A DNA stretch of 64,000 bases, taken from positions 21,942-85,941 of the forward strand of contig CAZEDW010000017.1 of the NCBI GenBank assembly GCA_964510955.1, given 5' to 3'. This DNA comes from JAFLCM01 sp964510955. Its GTDB lineage: Bacteria > Planctomycetota > Phycisphaerae > Phycisphaerales > UBA1924. Below are positions 27,180 through 38,025 of the stretch, piece by piece; the stretch's first letter is position 1; each line of letters begins with the position of its first letter. The notes below the pieces were generated by a model, which was given only the letters and a program-made list of their open reading frames with translations, was not told the DNA's origin and searched no databases. Position numbers and translations under genes: made by a program.

Positions 27180-28925
27180 CTACCTCGAATAGCTCGAAAC
27201 ACGGCAGTTGATCGAACGCAGCTTCCAGGTGTCAGACTTGCGCGACGCGCCGCCGACCTGCTGCAGCGACGTGTCTTCCAGCGAATCATCGCGCGGGTGG
27301 ACCAGGTCGTTGACCCCGTAGACCGCCAGCGACCTGCCCGCCCGCCCGGTGGTGGTGTCGATGCGGGCCACCCGGGGGGTGAACTGCGTCGCCGTCTCGC
27401 CGACCACGCGGACCCCCGACCGCGGCGCGCGGCTCAGCTCGCACCAGAAACCGGTCGCGTTGTCGAGCGTGATGACGCGGACGATTTGCACCGCGCTGTC
27501 GGCCCCGGGCACCGGCGGCGTCGCCGAGGCGTCGCCCGCGAACAGCAGGTCCTCGCCCGACCGCGCCAGCCATGACTCAGAGGCCGACACCGAGCCCGAC
27601 TTGTCGGCAAAGACCCAGTACGTCTCGGTATCGTTGTTGTACACCAGCTCCACCGTCGCGCGGCGCACCGGGCGGACCGACTCCAGCGACGGGTCGTACT
27701 GCTTGCCGAAGGTGTTCTGGCGGTCCTCATTGGGGATGAACCGCGGGCCGAAACGGTCGGGCGTGAGCGAGTAGGTGAACACCGCCACCTGCACATTCGT
27801 GTCCGAGGGCCCCCGCACCAGCACCGTGCCGGCGACCGTGTCGGTCACGCCGTCGGGCGTCGTCTCGCTCTGAACCCGGTCGCGGAGCGAGAGCACCTCG
27901 AGCGTGCGGTACGCCGCGTTCCGCACCACGATCTTCTGGATGTACCGCTCGGTCTTCTCCGGGGCGCCCGCGAAGCTGGGCGCCGCCGCCTCGCGCACCG
28001 GGAAGATGTTCATGTCCACGATGCCCGCGGGCTCGGTCAGCACAGGCCCCCCGCCGCCGGTCAGCTCCGGATCGATCGGGCACTTGCGGGTGTCGATGCG
28101 GATGAAATCAGACCACCACCAGTCGGTCGGCGCCCATCCCTGCGACAGGTAGTTCGCGGGCGGCTGCTTGGGCCGGAACATCACGAAACGCTGATTGCAC
28201 GGGCCGCCCAGGTTGACCGGGCTTGGAGCGCCATTGGTCGCCGACGCCGTCCCGGACTCGTTGGTCGCATCAAACTCATAGACAAACGTCTTGGGCCCGG
28301 CCAGATAATCCATGTCCAGCGGGTCGAGCGACGCCACCGTGACCTCGATGCTCATCGGTGATTCCGGCACGATCGAGCGCTGCATGAAGAACCGGTTGAT
28401 CGACGGCAGTTGGGTCGCCGCCTGGTCCGGGGCAAACCCGCCCTTGCCCTTGTACGGCGCCAGCAGCGTGTCGTGCTGCGGGTCGGCGGCCAGGGCCGAC
28501 AGGTCGAGCATCGAGAAATCCGCCATCGGCAACTGGAAGTACATCGCCGCGCACGCGTTGCCGTTGCTGTTGCGCGGCTCCTGGTTCAGCGTCAGGGCGT
28601 TGCCGTACTGCGACAGGTCCAGCCGGCGCCACTCGACGTTCAGCCGGTCCTCAAAGCGCACCTGGGTCGGGTCGTTGGCGTACACGCCGATGCACGCGGC
28701 CAGGTCGGACTTGTCGCGGAGCTTGTCGAACTTGCCGGCCACCTGGGCCTCGATGTTCCGCGCCGCCGTGGTCGCCTTGGTCACCTCCGACGCCAGCTGC
28801 TGCTGGCGCGCCGATCCGGCGAACAGCGCCGACAGCCCGATCATCCCCAGCGCGATGATCACCACCGCGATCAGCACCTCGATCAGCGTGAAACCATGGC
28901 GGCGATCAACTCCTGCGCGCGTCAT
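27180..28925 (-). CDS. large GspI/PilV-like pseudopilin
   Basis: 581 aa. Start ATG at 28925 with GGAGG 8 bases upstream and a 4-base ATGA overlap with the preceding gene. The prepilin signal HGFTLIEVLIAVVIIALGMI continues into GLSALFAG, the ALGMxGL pattern of PilV/GspI minor pilins. Then comes an extended helix (EVTKATTAARNIEAQV) and a C-terminal domain of about 500 residues, far larger than the about 120 aa of standard GspI. The C-terminal domain is not recognised. Confidence 0.75.
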   Translation of the reverse strand: MTRAGVDRRHGFTLIEVLIAVVIIALGMIGLSALFAGSARQQQLASEVTKATTAARNIEAQVAGKFDKLRDKSDLAACIGVYANDPTQVRFEDRLNVEWRRLDLSQYGNALTLNQEPRNSNGNACAAMYFQLPMADFSMLDLSALAADPQHDTLLAPYKGKGGFAPDQAATQLPSINRFFMQRSIVPESPMSIEVTVASLDPLDMDYLAGPKTFVYEFDATNESGTASATNGAPSPVNLGGPCNQRFVMFRPKQPPANYLSQGWAPTDWWWSDFIRIDTRKCPIDPELTGGGGPVLTEPAGIVDMNIFPVREAAAPSFAGAPEKTERYIQKIVVRNAAYRTLEVLSLRDRVQSETTPDGVTDTVAGTVLVRGPSDTNVQVAVFTYSLTPDRFGPRFIPNEDRQNTFGKQYDPSLESVRPVRRATVELVYNNDTETYWVFADKSGSVSASESWLARSGEDLLFAGDASATPPVPGADSAVQIVRVITLDNATGFWCELSRAPRSGVRVVGETATQFTPRVARIDTTTGRAGRSLAVYGVNDLVHPRDDSLEDTSLQQVGGASRKSDTWKLRSINCRVSSYSR

Positions 28926-30148
28926 GACCCGGGCCTCCTGGCGACAGCGCCGCTGAATCGGTCGAACGTCAGCACCTCGGCGTTGCGGTCGATCCACTGG
29001 CTCACCTTGCGCACGCTCGCGTCGGAGTAGTAGACCGAGTCCGCGAAGCCGGTGCGGTGCGGCGCCTGCACCTTGTTGCGGTAGGTCGGACGCACCATGT
29101 ACGCGCGATCGATGCCCGTCTCACGCGACAGGCGCCCCAGGTCCACCACCGCCAGCGCCGACGCCGCCTTCAGCACCACCTCGGGGTTCGGGTCGCACCG
29201 CACGATCGTCTGCCCCGACCACGGCCCCTCGGGGTCGAACACGGCGCCGTTGTCGAGCTCGCCCTTCAGCCTCGCGTCGGCGACGGGGATCGACTTGTCC
29301 AAGGGCGCGCCGGGGAACTCCAGGAACGCGTTGCTCAGCGACCGCCCCCCGTCACTGGTCGACGAGACCATCGACCCGCCGGGATCGAAGAACACCGCGA
29401 ACGAGTTGGCGTGGCGCACCGCGGCCCTGGCCGCGGGGTCCATGGCCATCCCGCCCACGCTCGGCCAGACCTGGTAGTTGGTGGAGACCAGCTCCTGCGG
29501 GTTGACAAAAAACGCCGGGTCGTTGCGCGGGAAGATCCAGGGGTACATCTCACCGCCCGTGGCCGTCGGGGCGACCCCCTCGTCGAGAATCTCACCGCTG
29601 TACCAGTGCGCCGTGGGCGTGCCCGCCTTGCCCGGATCGATCTGATACGCGGTCCTGGGCAGCGGCTGACCCTGCGCGTCCTTGGTGCGCGTGAGCGCGA
29701 ACGACAGCCCGTACACGCCGACGCCGCCCGGCAGCTCGATGGGCGCCTGCCCCTCGGCGGGGCGGAACGCCTGCGCGTAGGCGCCGGCGGTCTGGTACTG
29801 GGGGATGTCCGTCAGGAAGCCCGTCCCGCCCTCGCTGCTGACCTCCAGCACCTGCAGCGTGAACCGGTCGGCGGCGATGTCATACAGGAACGCCACGCCC
29901 GTGTACCGCCCCGTGCGGATCGCCAGCGCCCGCGCCTGCCCCAGCGCGCTCGACACGGTGTTCACCGCGTTGGCGTAGTTGCTCGACTCCAGCAGCCTCA
30001 CGAACCCCGGCACCAGCAGCACGCTCGCCAGCACGATGATCGACACCGCGACCATCAGTTCCAGCAGCGTGAACGCGCGGCGCGGACGCCCCGCGCCCGG
30101 GCGCTCGCCCGCGGTGGTCCGCCGGGTTGTCGCTGGCAGGGTATTCAT
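28922..30148 (-). CDS. GspH-like pseudopilin
   Basis: 408 aa. Begins at an ATG overlapping the previous stop (ATGA at 30145-30148) and ends inside the next start codon. Prepilin signal RRAFTLLELMVAVSIIVLAS, then SSALGQARALAIRTGRYTGV: the conserved helix-then-beta transition of GspH/FimT pseudopilins (aRalAi.tg). The remainder is a beta-rich domain two to three times the usual GspH length. Component of the pseudopilus fibre. Confidence 0.76.
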   Translation of the reverse strand: MNTLPATTRRTTAGERPGAGRPRRAFTLLELMVAVSIIVLASVLLVPGFVRLLESSNYANAVNTVSSALGQARALAIRTGRYTGVAFLYDIAADRFTLQVLEVSSEGGTGFLTDIPQYQTAGAYAQAFRPAEGQAPIELPGGVGVYGLSFALTRTKDAQGQPLPRTAYQIDPGKAGTPTAHWYSGEILDEGVAPTATGGEMYPWIFPRNDPAFFVNPQELVSTNYQVWPSVGGMAMDPAARAAVRHANSFAVFFDPGGSMVSSTSDGGRSLSNAFLEFPGAPLDKSIPVADARLKGELDNGAVFDPEGPWSGQTIVRCDPNPEVVLKAASALAVVDLGRLSRETGIDRAYMVRPTYRNKVQAPHRTGFADSVYYSDASVRKVSQWIDRNAEVLTFDRFSGAVARRPGS

Positions 30149-30966
30149 CGGAGGTTCTGGAACACAGAGGTGTCCCGGTCGATCGGACCGACCGGGTACG
30201 AATAGATGTTGTCGCTCAGCGTTTTCTCGATGCGGGCGCGATAGTCGGGGTCCGGCTCGCCGGGGTACTGGTCCGCGTCCTCGGCGCGCAGGCCCAGTTT
30301 CTTGTCCGGTCCGCCGCTCATGAAGTAGGGCCGCCCGTTCACGCACGACCCGTACAGCGCCTGGGCCACGTCGTTGTCGGGGTGGACGTAGATGATGTAG
30401 GTCTGGCGCAGCGCCGGCAGCCCGTAGAAACCGCCGCTGGGCGTGCCGGCGTACTCCCACGCCGTATCCGCCCACGCGTCCACCAGCGTCACCGCGTCCT
30501 TCTTGTCCTGCCCCCCGACGGTCCGCGGCGTCGGGCGGACGAAGGTCGTCGGGATGCCGCGCAGGATCGCGTCCACATCTCCCGACCCCTTGCCCTGCTC
30601 GAAATACGCCGCGGCGCTCGGGCGCCGGTGGTGCAGCGTGGGGCCGTTGTTGATCGAAGTGAACACCGGGCCACTGACGTAGTTCTTGTTCAGCCCGTCG
30701 CCCAGCGCCGCCCAGTCCGGACCGGGCACCCCCTGGTACGCCTGGGCTTTGTATTTCGGGAACGCCCCGGTGTCTTCCTTGTACTCGTCAAGCGACTTGT
30801 CCAGGGTCAGCAGCACGCCCTTGGTCGCCGTGGACTTCTGCACGTCGAACACCTTCGATCCCACCACGCTCACCATGGCCACCAGGACCAGGATGATCGC
30901 GATGACCACCAGCAGCTCCAGCAGCGTGAAGGCACGGGACCGGGATGGCGCGAAAGCGTTGCTCAT
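30145..30966 (-). CDS. GspG-like (pseudo)pilin
   Basis: 273 aa. Prepilin signal SRAFTLLELLVVIAIILVLV with Glu at +5. Following the helix, LLTLDKSLDEYKEDTGAFPK matches the GspG pattern of a helix leading to YxxDxGxxP. The C-terminal 190 residues go beyond the standard GspG beta-sheet (about 140 aa total). Both ends are 4-base ATGA overlaps with its neighbours. A candidate for the major pseudopilin, together with the gene just upstream. Confidence 0.76.
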   Translation of the reverse strand: MSNAFAPSRSRAFTLLELLVVIAIILVLVAMVSVVGSKVFDVQKSTATKGVLLTLDKSLDEYKEDTGAFPKYKAQAYQGVPGPDWAALGDGLNKNYVSGPVFTSINNGPTLHHRRPSAAAYFEQGKGSGDVDAILRGIPTTFVRPTPRTVGGQDKKDAVTLVDAWADTAWEYAGTPSGGFYGLPALRQTYIIYVHPDNDVAQALYGSCVNGRPYFMSGGPDKKLGLRAEDADQYPGEPDPDYRARIEKTLSDNIYSYPVGPIDRDTSVFQNLR

Positions 30967-32099
30967 TGGGCGGTCTGCCTCACGCAGTTCTTGACGAAGT
31001 CAAGCAGTTCCTTCCCGCGGTTGATCCCGTCGGACGTGTTGTTCAGCGCGGCGGGATCGAACTTGGGGTCAGACGAACCGAAGAACACCATGAACCGTTC
31101 GAGCGACTGCTCGATCGAGTCCCAGCGGTCGGCCTGGTCGACGCCGCCCGGCGGGCCGGGCTCGACGTTCGGCGCCAACAGCACGTACGGGGCCGACATC
31201 ACCGACGCGTCCTGCGGTCGCGGCTTCAGAGCCGCGTTCGAGCCGACCTTCAGGTCGGCGGCGATGGCGTCAGCATCACGCAGTTCGGCGGGCACCCGCG
31301 CCACCGATGGCTCGCCCGTGGTCGGGTCCGCCACCGGGTAACCCCGGTAGTAGCGGATGGGCGCGCCGGCGGTGTCGATGAACTGGTACATGAACACGCC
31401 CGACGCCGGATCACCGGCGCGCCGGACCCGCAGCGGGCGGTCGCTGAAACGGAGCACCTCGACAAGCTGCATCGACTTGGACAGCGCCGACGGATCGATG
31501 TACGGGCCGTACACCCGCCCGGTGACCTCCGGCATGTGCACCAGCGCCCCGGCGCTGCCGCCGACGGCCGGCTGATCCCAGTTCTTGAACCGCCCCGGGT
31601 ACCGGATGCCCGGGCCGGGAACCCCGTCGTGCTGCGCCAGCGCCGAGTAGCTGGGGTGTGAATCCCTGACCGCGACGGTGTTCACCACCGTCTCGCCGGG
31701 CTGCTGAGCGACGCCGTTGAGGTTGCCCGTGCCAATCAGGTACGCCGGCAGCGAGAACTGGCTGCTGTAGCGCTGCTTGATGTACATCTCGCGGACTTCG
31801 GCGCCGGTGTGATCGGTCCGGTGGTCGCGGGTCTCGGGGGTCTGAACGCCGTTCTGGTAGTCGCTGATGATCGGCGGCTCGTACCCGATGTCGGTCTTGA
31901 ACTGCGTGACGGCCTGCGAGATCGAGCCCAGCAGCGAGACGTTCTGCGAACGCCTGGCCATGCCCACCACGCCCCGCACCGCCACCGCCAGGAGCCCCAT
32001 CAGCACCAGGATGATGACGATCACCACCAGCATCTCCACCAGCGTGAAGCCGGCGTCGCCGTGATGAGACCGGGAGTTGGATCGAACGCTCCGCGTCAC
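30963..32099 (-). CDS. second GspG-like (pseudo)pilin
   Basis: 378 aa from a GTG at 32099 that overlaps the gspF stop (GTGA). Prepilin signal DAGFTLVEMLVVIVIILVLM, followed by SLLGSISQAVTQFKTDIGYEPP, again resembling the helix-to-YxxDxGxxP transition of GspG. The C-terminal region is larger than in classical GspG and unrecognised. First pseudopilin in the operon. Two G-like genes in a row suggest duplication and divergence. Confidence 0.74.
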   Translation of the reverse strand: MTRSVRSNSRSHHGDAGFTLVEMLVVIVIILVLMGLLAVAVRGVVGMARRSQNVSLLGSISQAVTQFKTDIGYEPPIISDYQNGVQTPETRDHRTDHTGAEVREMYIKQRYSSQFSLPAYLIGTGNLNGVAQQPGETVVNTVAVRDSHPSYSALAQHDGVPGPGIRYPGRFKNWDQPAVGGSAGALVHMPEVTGRVYGPYIDPSALSKSMQLVEVLRFSDRPLRVRRAGDPASGVFMYQFIDTAGAPIRYYRGYPVADPTTGEPSVARVPAELRDADAIAADLKVGSNAALKPRPQDASVMSAPYVLLAPNVEPGPPGGVDQADRWDSIEQSLERFMVFFGSSDPKFDPAALNNTSDGINRGKELLDFVKNCVRQTAQ

Positions 32100-33397
32100 T
32101 TCTTGCCCCCCTGCAGGCCCTCGATCATCGCCACCAGCGGCAGGAACATGGCAACCACGATCGTCCCGACGATGCCGCCCAGCACGATGACCAGCATCGG
32201 CTCCAGCAGCGACACCAGCGAGCCCACCGCGACGTCCACTTCCTCGTCGTAGTTGTCGGCGATCTTCAGCAGCATCGTGTCCAGGTCGCCGGTCTCCTCG
32301 CCCACGTCGATCATGTTCACCACCAGCGCGTCGCACGTCTTGCTCTGGCGCAGCGGCTCGGCGAACGTCTCGCCCTCGCGGATCGAGTCGTGCACCTTCT
32401 GCAGCGCCTTCTCATAGACGTAGTTGCCGCTGGTCTCCTTGGTGATGGTGACCGCCTCGAGGATGGGAACGCCGGCGGCGACCAGCGTGCCCAGCGTCCG
32501 GGTGAACCGCGCGATCGAGTTCTTGCGGATCAGCGTGCCCAGCACCGGGATGTACAGCGAGATCGTGTCCGTGACCGCCCGCCCGGGGCGCGTCTTCCGG
32601 ATCAGCTTGTAGCCCACATACACCGCCGGCAGGCCGAAGATGACGTACACGAACCCCGGCATCAGCATCGCGCCCTTGGTCGGGTAGTTTCCCACCATCC
32701 ACGACGAGGTGTTGATGAGCAGCACCGTCAGGCCCGGCAGCTTCACGCCGAAGTCCTTGAAGATCTCGGTAAACTTCGGGATGATGAACACCATGATGCC
32801 CGTCACGATCAGCACCGCGATGGCGATGACCGCGATCGGGTAGATCATCGCGCCGATGACCTTGCGCTTGAGCTTCTGCGCCTTCTCCATGAACTCGCTG
32901 AGGCGCTGCAGGATCACGTCAAGCACGCCGCCGATCTCGCCCGCCGCCACCATCTTGGTGTACAACGAGTCGAACGCCCGCGGGAACTTCGCCATCGACT
33001 CCGACAGCGACGAGCCGCCCTCGACCTCCTCCACCACCCCCTGCAGGATGCCCTTCAGAAGGCCCGGCTTCTGCTGGTTCTCCAGGATCTGCAGCGACCG
33101 CAGCAGCGGCAGGCCCGCGTCCTGGAGCGTCGACAACTGGCGCGTGAACGTGGTCAGGTGCTTCACCTTCACCCGCCCGAACGGCAGCCCGCCCCCGGGC
33201 TTCTTCTTCTTCTTCGGCGCCACCGCGCCCGCGTCCTTGTCCGCGGCCCCCTTCTTCACCTTCTGCTCGCGCACGTCGGTCGGGAACAGCCCCTGCAGCT
33301 TGATCCGCTGGCGCGCCTCCTCGCTGGTGGCGGCCTCGACCACCCCCTTCTGAGGCTTGCCCGACTTGTCAATCGCTTCGTACTTGAAGGTCGGCAT
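32096..33397 (-). CDS. gspF: GspF/PilC inner-membrane platform protein
   Basis: 433 aa polytopic membrane protein linking the assembly ATPase to the pseudopilus. N-terminal FKYEAIDKSGKPQKGVVEA motif, a Lys/Pro-rich insert (KKKKKPGGG, about residues 62-71), then two T2SSF domains with FTRQLSTLQDAGLPLLRSL, GGSSLSESM, GEIGGVLDVIL in the first and FTRTLGTLVAAGVPILEAV, GETFAEPLRQ, GEETGDLDTMLLKIA in the second, with about three membrane helices. Its stop overlaps the GTG of the first pseudopilin. It is separated from the upstream gspE by 70 bases containing a G-rich repeat. Confidence 0.95.
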   Translation of the reverse strand: MPTFKYEAIDKSGKPQKGVVEAATSEEARQRIKLQGLFPTDVREQKVKKGAADKDAGAVAPKKKKKPGGGLPFGRVKVKHLTTFTRQLSTLQDAGLPLLRSLQILENQQKPGLLKGILQGVVEEVEGGSSLSESMAKFPRAFDSLYTKMVAAGEIGGVLDVILQRLSEFMEKAQKLKRKVIGAMIYPIAVIAIAVLIVTGIMVFIIPKFTEIFKDFGVKLPGLTVLLINTSSWMVGNYPTKGAMLMPGFVYVIFGLPAVYVGYKLIRKTRPGRAVTDTISLYIPVLGTLIRKNSIARFTRTLGTLVAAGVPILEAVTITKETSGNYVYEKALQKVHDSIREGETFAEPLRQSKTCDALVVNMIDVGEETGDLDTMLLKIADNYDEEVDVAVGSLVSLLEPMLVIVLGGIVGTIVVAMFLPLVAMIEGLQGGKK

Positions 33398-33439
33398 GGC
33401 TGTCTCTCACCGCAAGTTCCCGAATCTCACTCCGCCGCT

Positions 33440-33467
33440 GGTCCCCGGTCCCTGGTACCCGGTCCCT
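33440..33467 (-). repeat. short GGGACC repeat between gspE and gspF
   Basis: On the top strand GGTCCC recurs three times with a GGTACCC variant in 28 bases; on the transcribed strand this gives four runs of three or four G separated by short spacers, a G-quadruplex-capable pattern. It fills the gap just after the gspE stop. Role unknown; it might tune expression of gspF relative to gspE. Confidence 0.45.
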
Positions 33468-35216
<1,749 letters not shown>

Positions 35217-35468
35217 CGATCACCGTCAGGGCTGGAGGTGGGAACGGACGAGGCGATCCGGCGCAACGTCTGGAAACATCATACGGGCACCGGGCTGAGG
35301 TGCTGATCGCCGGCTCGGGGAGGCGAGGTTCCATTCGTCGCTCGAATCCCGCCTGATCCCGTAAGTGCTGCAGAATCAATAGTTTCTGTGATGCGACATT
35401 GGACAAAAGACGCGATCAGTCACGTCCGTCGTCCAATAACGCCGCGTCCGGATAAGCACCCGGCTCGC

Positions 35469-36593
35469 TCACGCGCCCTTCGTGTCCACGTCTTCGGCAT
35501 CCAGCTCGGCCCGGCCGATCTGCCGCCCAAGCTTGTGCACGCGATCCGTCAGGTCACCCGGGTTCTTCGCCTTATCCACCATCTCCTCCGCGGAGATCAT
35601 GCCCTTCATGTACAGCGACCACAGGTGCTCGTCCAGGAGCTGCATGCCGAACCGCTTGCCCGTTTGAATCGCCGAATCGATCCGGAAGCTCTTGTTGTCG
35701 CGGATCAGGTTGGCGATGGCCGGCGTGACCACCAGGAACTCGTACCCGGCCACCATCCCCTTGACGTCCACGCGCGCCAGGAGCACCTGGCTCAGCACGC
35801 AGATCAGCGATGTGGACAACTGAACCCGGATCTGGTTCTGCTGTGTGACCGGGAAGGCGTCCACCACGCGGTCGATGGTCTTGGCTGCCCCGGTGGTGTG
35901 CAGGGTGGCGAACACCAAGTGGCCCGTCTCGGCGGCCCGGATGGCCGACTCGATCGTCTCCAGGTCGCGCATTTCGCCCACCAGGATCACGTCGGGGTCC
36001 TGACGCAGGCATCGGCGCAGCGACTCGGAGAACGTCGGCACGTCGTTTCCCACCTCGCGCTGGTTCACGATGGATTTCTTGTGGTAGTGGTAGTACTCGA
36101 TGGGGTCTTCCATCGTGACGATGTGACGCTCGAAGTTGGTGTTGATGTAGTCCAGCATCGTCGCCAGCGACGTCGTCTTGCCCGACCCGGTCGGCCCCGT
36201 CACCAGGAACAGCCCGCGGGGCCTGCGGATCAGCTCCCGGCACATCTCCGGCAGGCCGATCTGCTCGAATGTCAGCAGCTTGCTCGGGATCAATCGGCAC
36301 ACGATCGCCAGGTCGCCGCGCTGTCGGAACACCGAAACGCGGAACCGGGCCTCCGTGCCGTAGGCAAAGCCGAAGTCGGTGGTGCCCACCTCCTGCAGTT
36401 CCTGCTGGTTCCGCTCGGGGGTGATGGCCTTCATCAGGGTCACCATGTCGTCAGGGTCGAGAACCTTGGTGTCCAGGTTCTTCAGCCCGCCGTGCAGTCG
36501 GAGCGTCGGCTTGCGCCCCACCGTCAGGTGAAGGTCCGAGGCCTTCAGCTTGATGACGGTGTCGAGCAGGCGGTCGATTTGCATCGTGGACAT
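35469..36593 (-). CDS. pilT: PilT-type retraction ATPase
   Basis: 374 aa. PilT features: N-terminal MQIDRLLDTVIKLKASDLHL, Walker A GPTGSGKTTS (about 131), Asp box, Walker B ILVGEMRDLETI, and the HLVFATLHT motif. It lacks the Cys tetrad of GspE/PilB. Normally retracts type IV pili; its presence upstream of a GspE/F/pseudopilin operon suggests that the system is pilus-like or has a dynamic fibre. 252 bases separate it from gspE and contain no gene, so it may be transcribed separately. Confidence 0.93.
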   Translation of the reverse strand: MSTMQIDRLLDTVIKLKASDLHLTVGRKPTLRLHGGLKNLDTKVLDPDDMVTLMKAITPERNQQELQEVGTTDFGFAYGTEARFRVSVFRQRGDLAIVCRLIPSKLLTFEQIGLPEMCRELIRRPRGLFLVTGPTGSGKTTSLATMLDYINTNFERHIVTMEDPIEYYHYHKKSIVNQREVGNDVPTFSESLRRCLRQDPDVILVGEMRDLETIESAIRAAETGHLVFATLHTTGAAKTIDRVVDAFPVTQQNQIRVQLSTSLICVLSQVLLARVDVKGMVAGYEFLVVTPAIANLIRDNKSFRIDSAIQTGKRFGMQLLDEHLWSLYMKGMISAEEMVDKAKNPGDLTDRVHKLGRQIGRAELDAEDVDTKGA

Positions 36594-36887
36594 GAGGGGC
36601 TCCGATCCGGGGGGCTCCGAGAATCACCGAAAACCGAGACTTCCCGGCACCCTGATCCGCGCGGTCGGTTTGAAGCGGGGAAGGTGACGGGGAGAGGATT
36701 GTAGGGATTCAACCACAAGCGCCCCACCCTGACAAACTGGGCAAACTCAGGTCACCCCCTGAACCAAATCCGGTCATCAGCGCCAAGTTCGCGACTTTTG
36801 CGGCGAACGCCGACGCACCCCGAGTAGCATCGCCTCCGATTGCTCCGATTCTCTGCAACGTTCCCCTCCAGGCCCCAGGAGTTCCCC
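36594..36887. other. divergent intergenic region, pilT / dockerin protein
   Basis: 294 bases between divergent start codons; must hold promoters for both. I see only a short direct repeat (CTCCGATT twice near 36832-36850) and a GCTCCGA repeat at 36599-36621, but no convincing -35/-10 pair and no small gene. Confidence 0.4.
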
Positions 36888-37937
36888 ATGCCGATGCGTA
36901 CCCGCCAATCGCTGCCCACCCTCGCGCTGCTCGCGGCGTTGGCCGCCCCTGCCTCCGCCCAGCTCATCGTCGGCACCACCTCCTCGGTCGCCGGCAACGT
37001 CTCCGCCTTCTACCTCGACCTCAACACCAGCCAGCTCACCAACCTCTGGGTGACAGCCTCCAACAAAAAGGTCAACGGCCTCGCCGCCGACCCGTTCACG
37101 GGCCGTCTCTACTGCAACGACGCCGCCCGCCTGAACTTCTGGAACTACGGCTCCATCGGCACCGTCCCCACCTTCATCGCGGGCATGTACCGCACCAGCG
37201 ACAACATCACCTTCACCCCCACCGGCGTTGACGGCCTCGCGTTCGCCCACGGCCGCCTCTACGGCGTCACCAGCTTCGGAAGCACCATCTACAAGCGCGG
37301 CATCTACGAAGTCGCCACCGTCTCCGACGGCATGGCCACTCCCCACTGCGTCATGACCCCCCTGTGGCTCGACCCCACCGGAATCGGCACCGTCAGCGGC
37401 ACCTTCGCCACCGGCGGCCTCGAGTTCAATACGGCCAACAACCTGTTCTACATGACCAACTCCGCCGACACCACCGGTTCCGGCGGCAACTACACGCCCG
37501 GCGTGTACACCTGCGACGCCTTCGGCGCCGGCACCCTCACCAAGCTCACCGATTTCCCCGTCGGCCACACCCGCATCGACGGCCTCGCCATCGGCCAGGG
37601 CAAGCTCTGGATGACCGAGCAGGACCCCACCACCAGCGCCATCAACATCTTCCCCTACGACCTCGCCACCAACACCTACGGCACCATGCTCACCATCCCG
37701 CTCCCCGACGGCACCAACCGCGCCAGCGGCGCCGCCTGGGCCCCCGGCGCGCTCCACACCTTCTGCCTCGCCGACCTCAACTACGACGGCACCCACAACA
37801 CCGCCGACCTCCTGATCCTCCTCGGCGGCTTCGGCTCACAGACCGACCCCGGCACCAACGGCGACATCAACGGCGACGGCAGCGTCACCACCGCGGACCT
37901 GCTGCTGCTGCTGGGTGTGTTCGGAAACGGATGCTGA
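36888..37937 (+). CDS. secreted propeller-like protein with dockerin-like C-terminus
   Basis: 349 aa. CCAGGAG precedes the ATG at 36888. Signal peptide at residues 1-25 (ends PASAQ). The core resembles a beta-propeller of the quinoprotein/NHL style, with repeated D-G-L-A turns (VNGLAADPFTGRLY, VDGLAFAHGRLYG, IDGLAIGQGKLW). Residues about 300-349 hold two dockerin-type loops, DLNYDGTHNTADLL and DINGDGSVTTADLL, and end in GNGC. Surface or secreted protein of unknown ligand. Convergent with the S74-chaperone protein. Confidence 0.82.
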   Translation: MPMRTRQSLPTLALLAALAAPASAQLIVGTTSSVAGNVSAFYLDLNTSQLTNLWVTASNKKVNGLAADPFTGRLYCNDAARLNFWNYGSIGTVPTFIAGMYRTSDNITFTPTGVDGLAFAHGRLYGVTSFGSTIYKRGIYEVATVSDGMATPHCVMTPLWLDPTGIGTVSGTFATGGLEFNTANNLFYMTNSADTTGSGGNYTPGVYTCDAFGAGTLTKLTDFPVGHTRIDGLAIGQGKLWMTEQDPTTSAINIFPYDLATNTYGTMLTIPLPDGTNRASGAAWAPGALHTFCLADLNYDGTHNTADLLILLGGFGSQTDPGTNGDINGDGSVTTADLLLLLGVFGNGC

Positions 37938-38025
37938 GCGCCACGGCACCGAGACGCGCCGTGCAGCTCTGATGCCGTGCACTCCACAACCGGTCCCGTC
38001 CAGGATTCACCGTTCCGGAACTCGC

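Noticed and set aside
35300..35350. tRNA-like T-arm sequence (CTCGAATCCCGCC).
   Set aside because: The T-loop lacks the invariant TT start, and no acceptor, D-arm or anticodon arm can be paired around it.
36777..37796. 339-codon open frame on the minus strand, Gly/Val/Ala/Glu-rich.
   Set aside because: It is antisense to a secreted dockerin protein with signal peptide, Shine-Dalgarno site and recognisable repeats; the composition is what the GC-rich opposite strand gives by chance.
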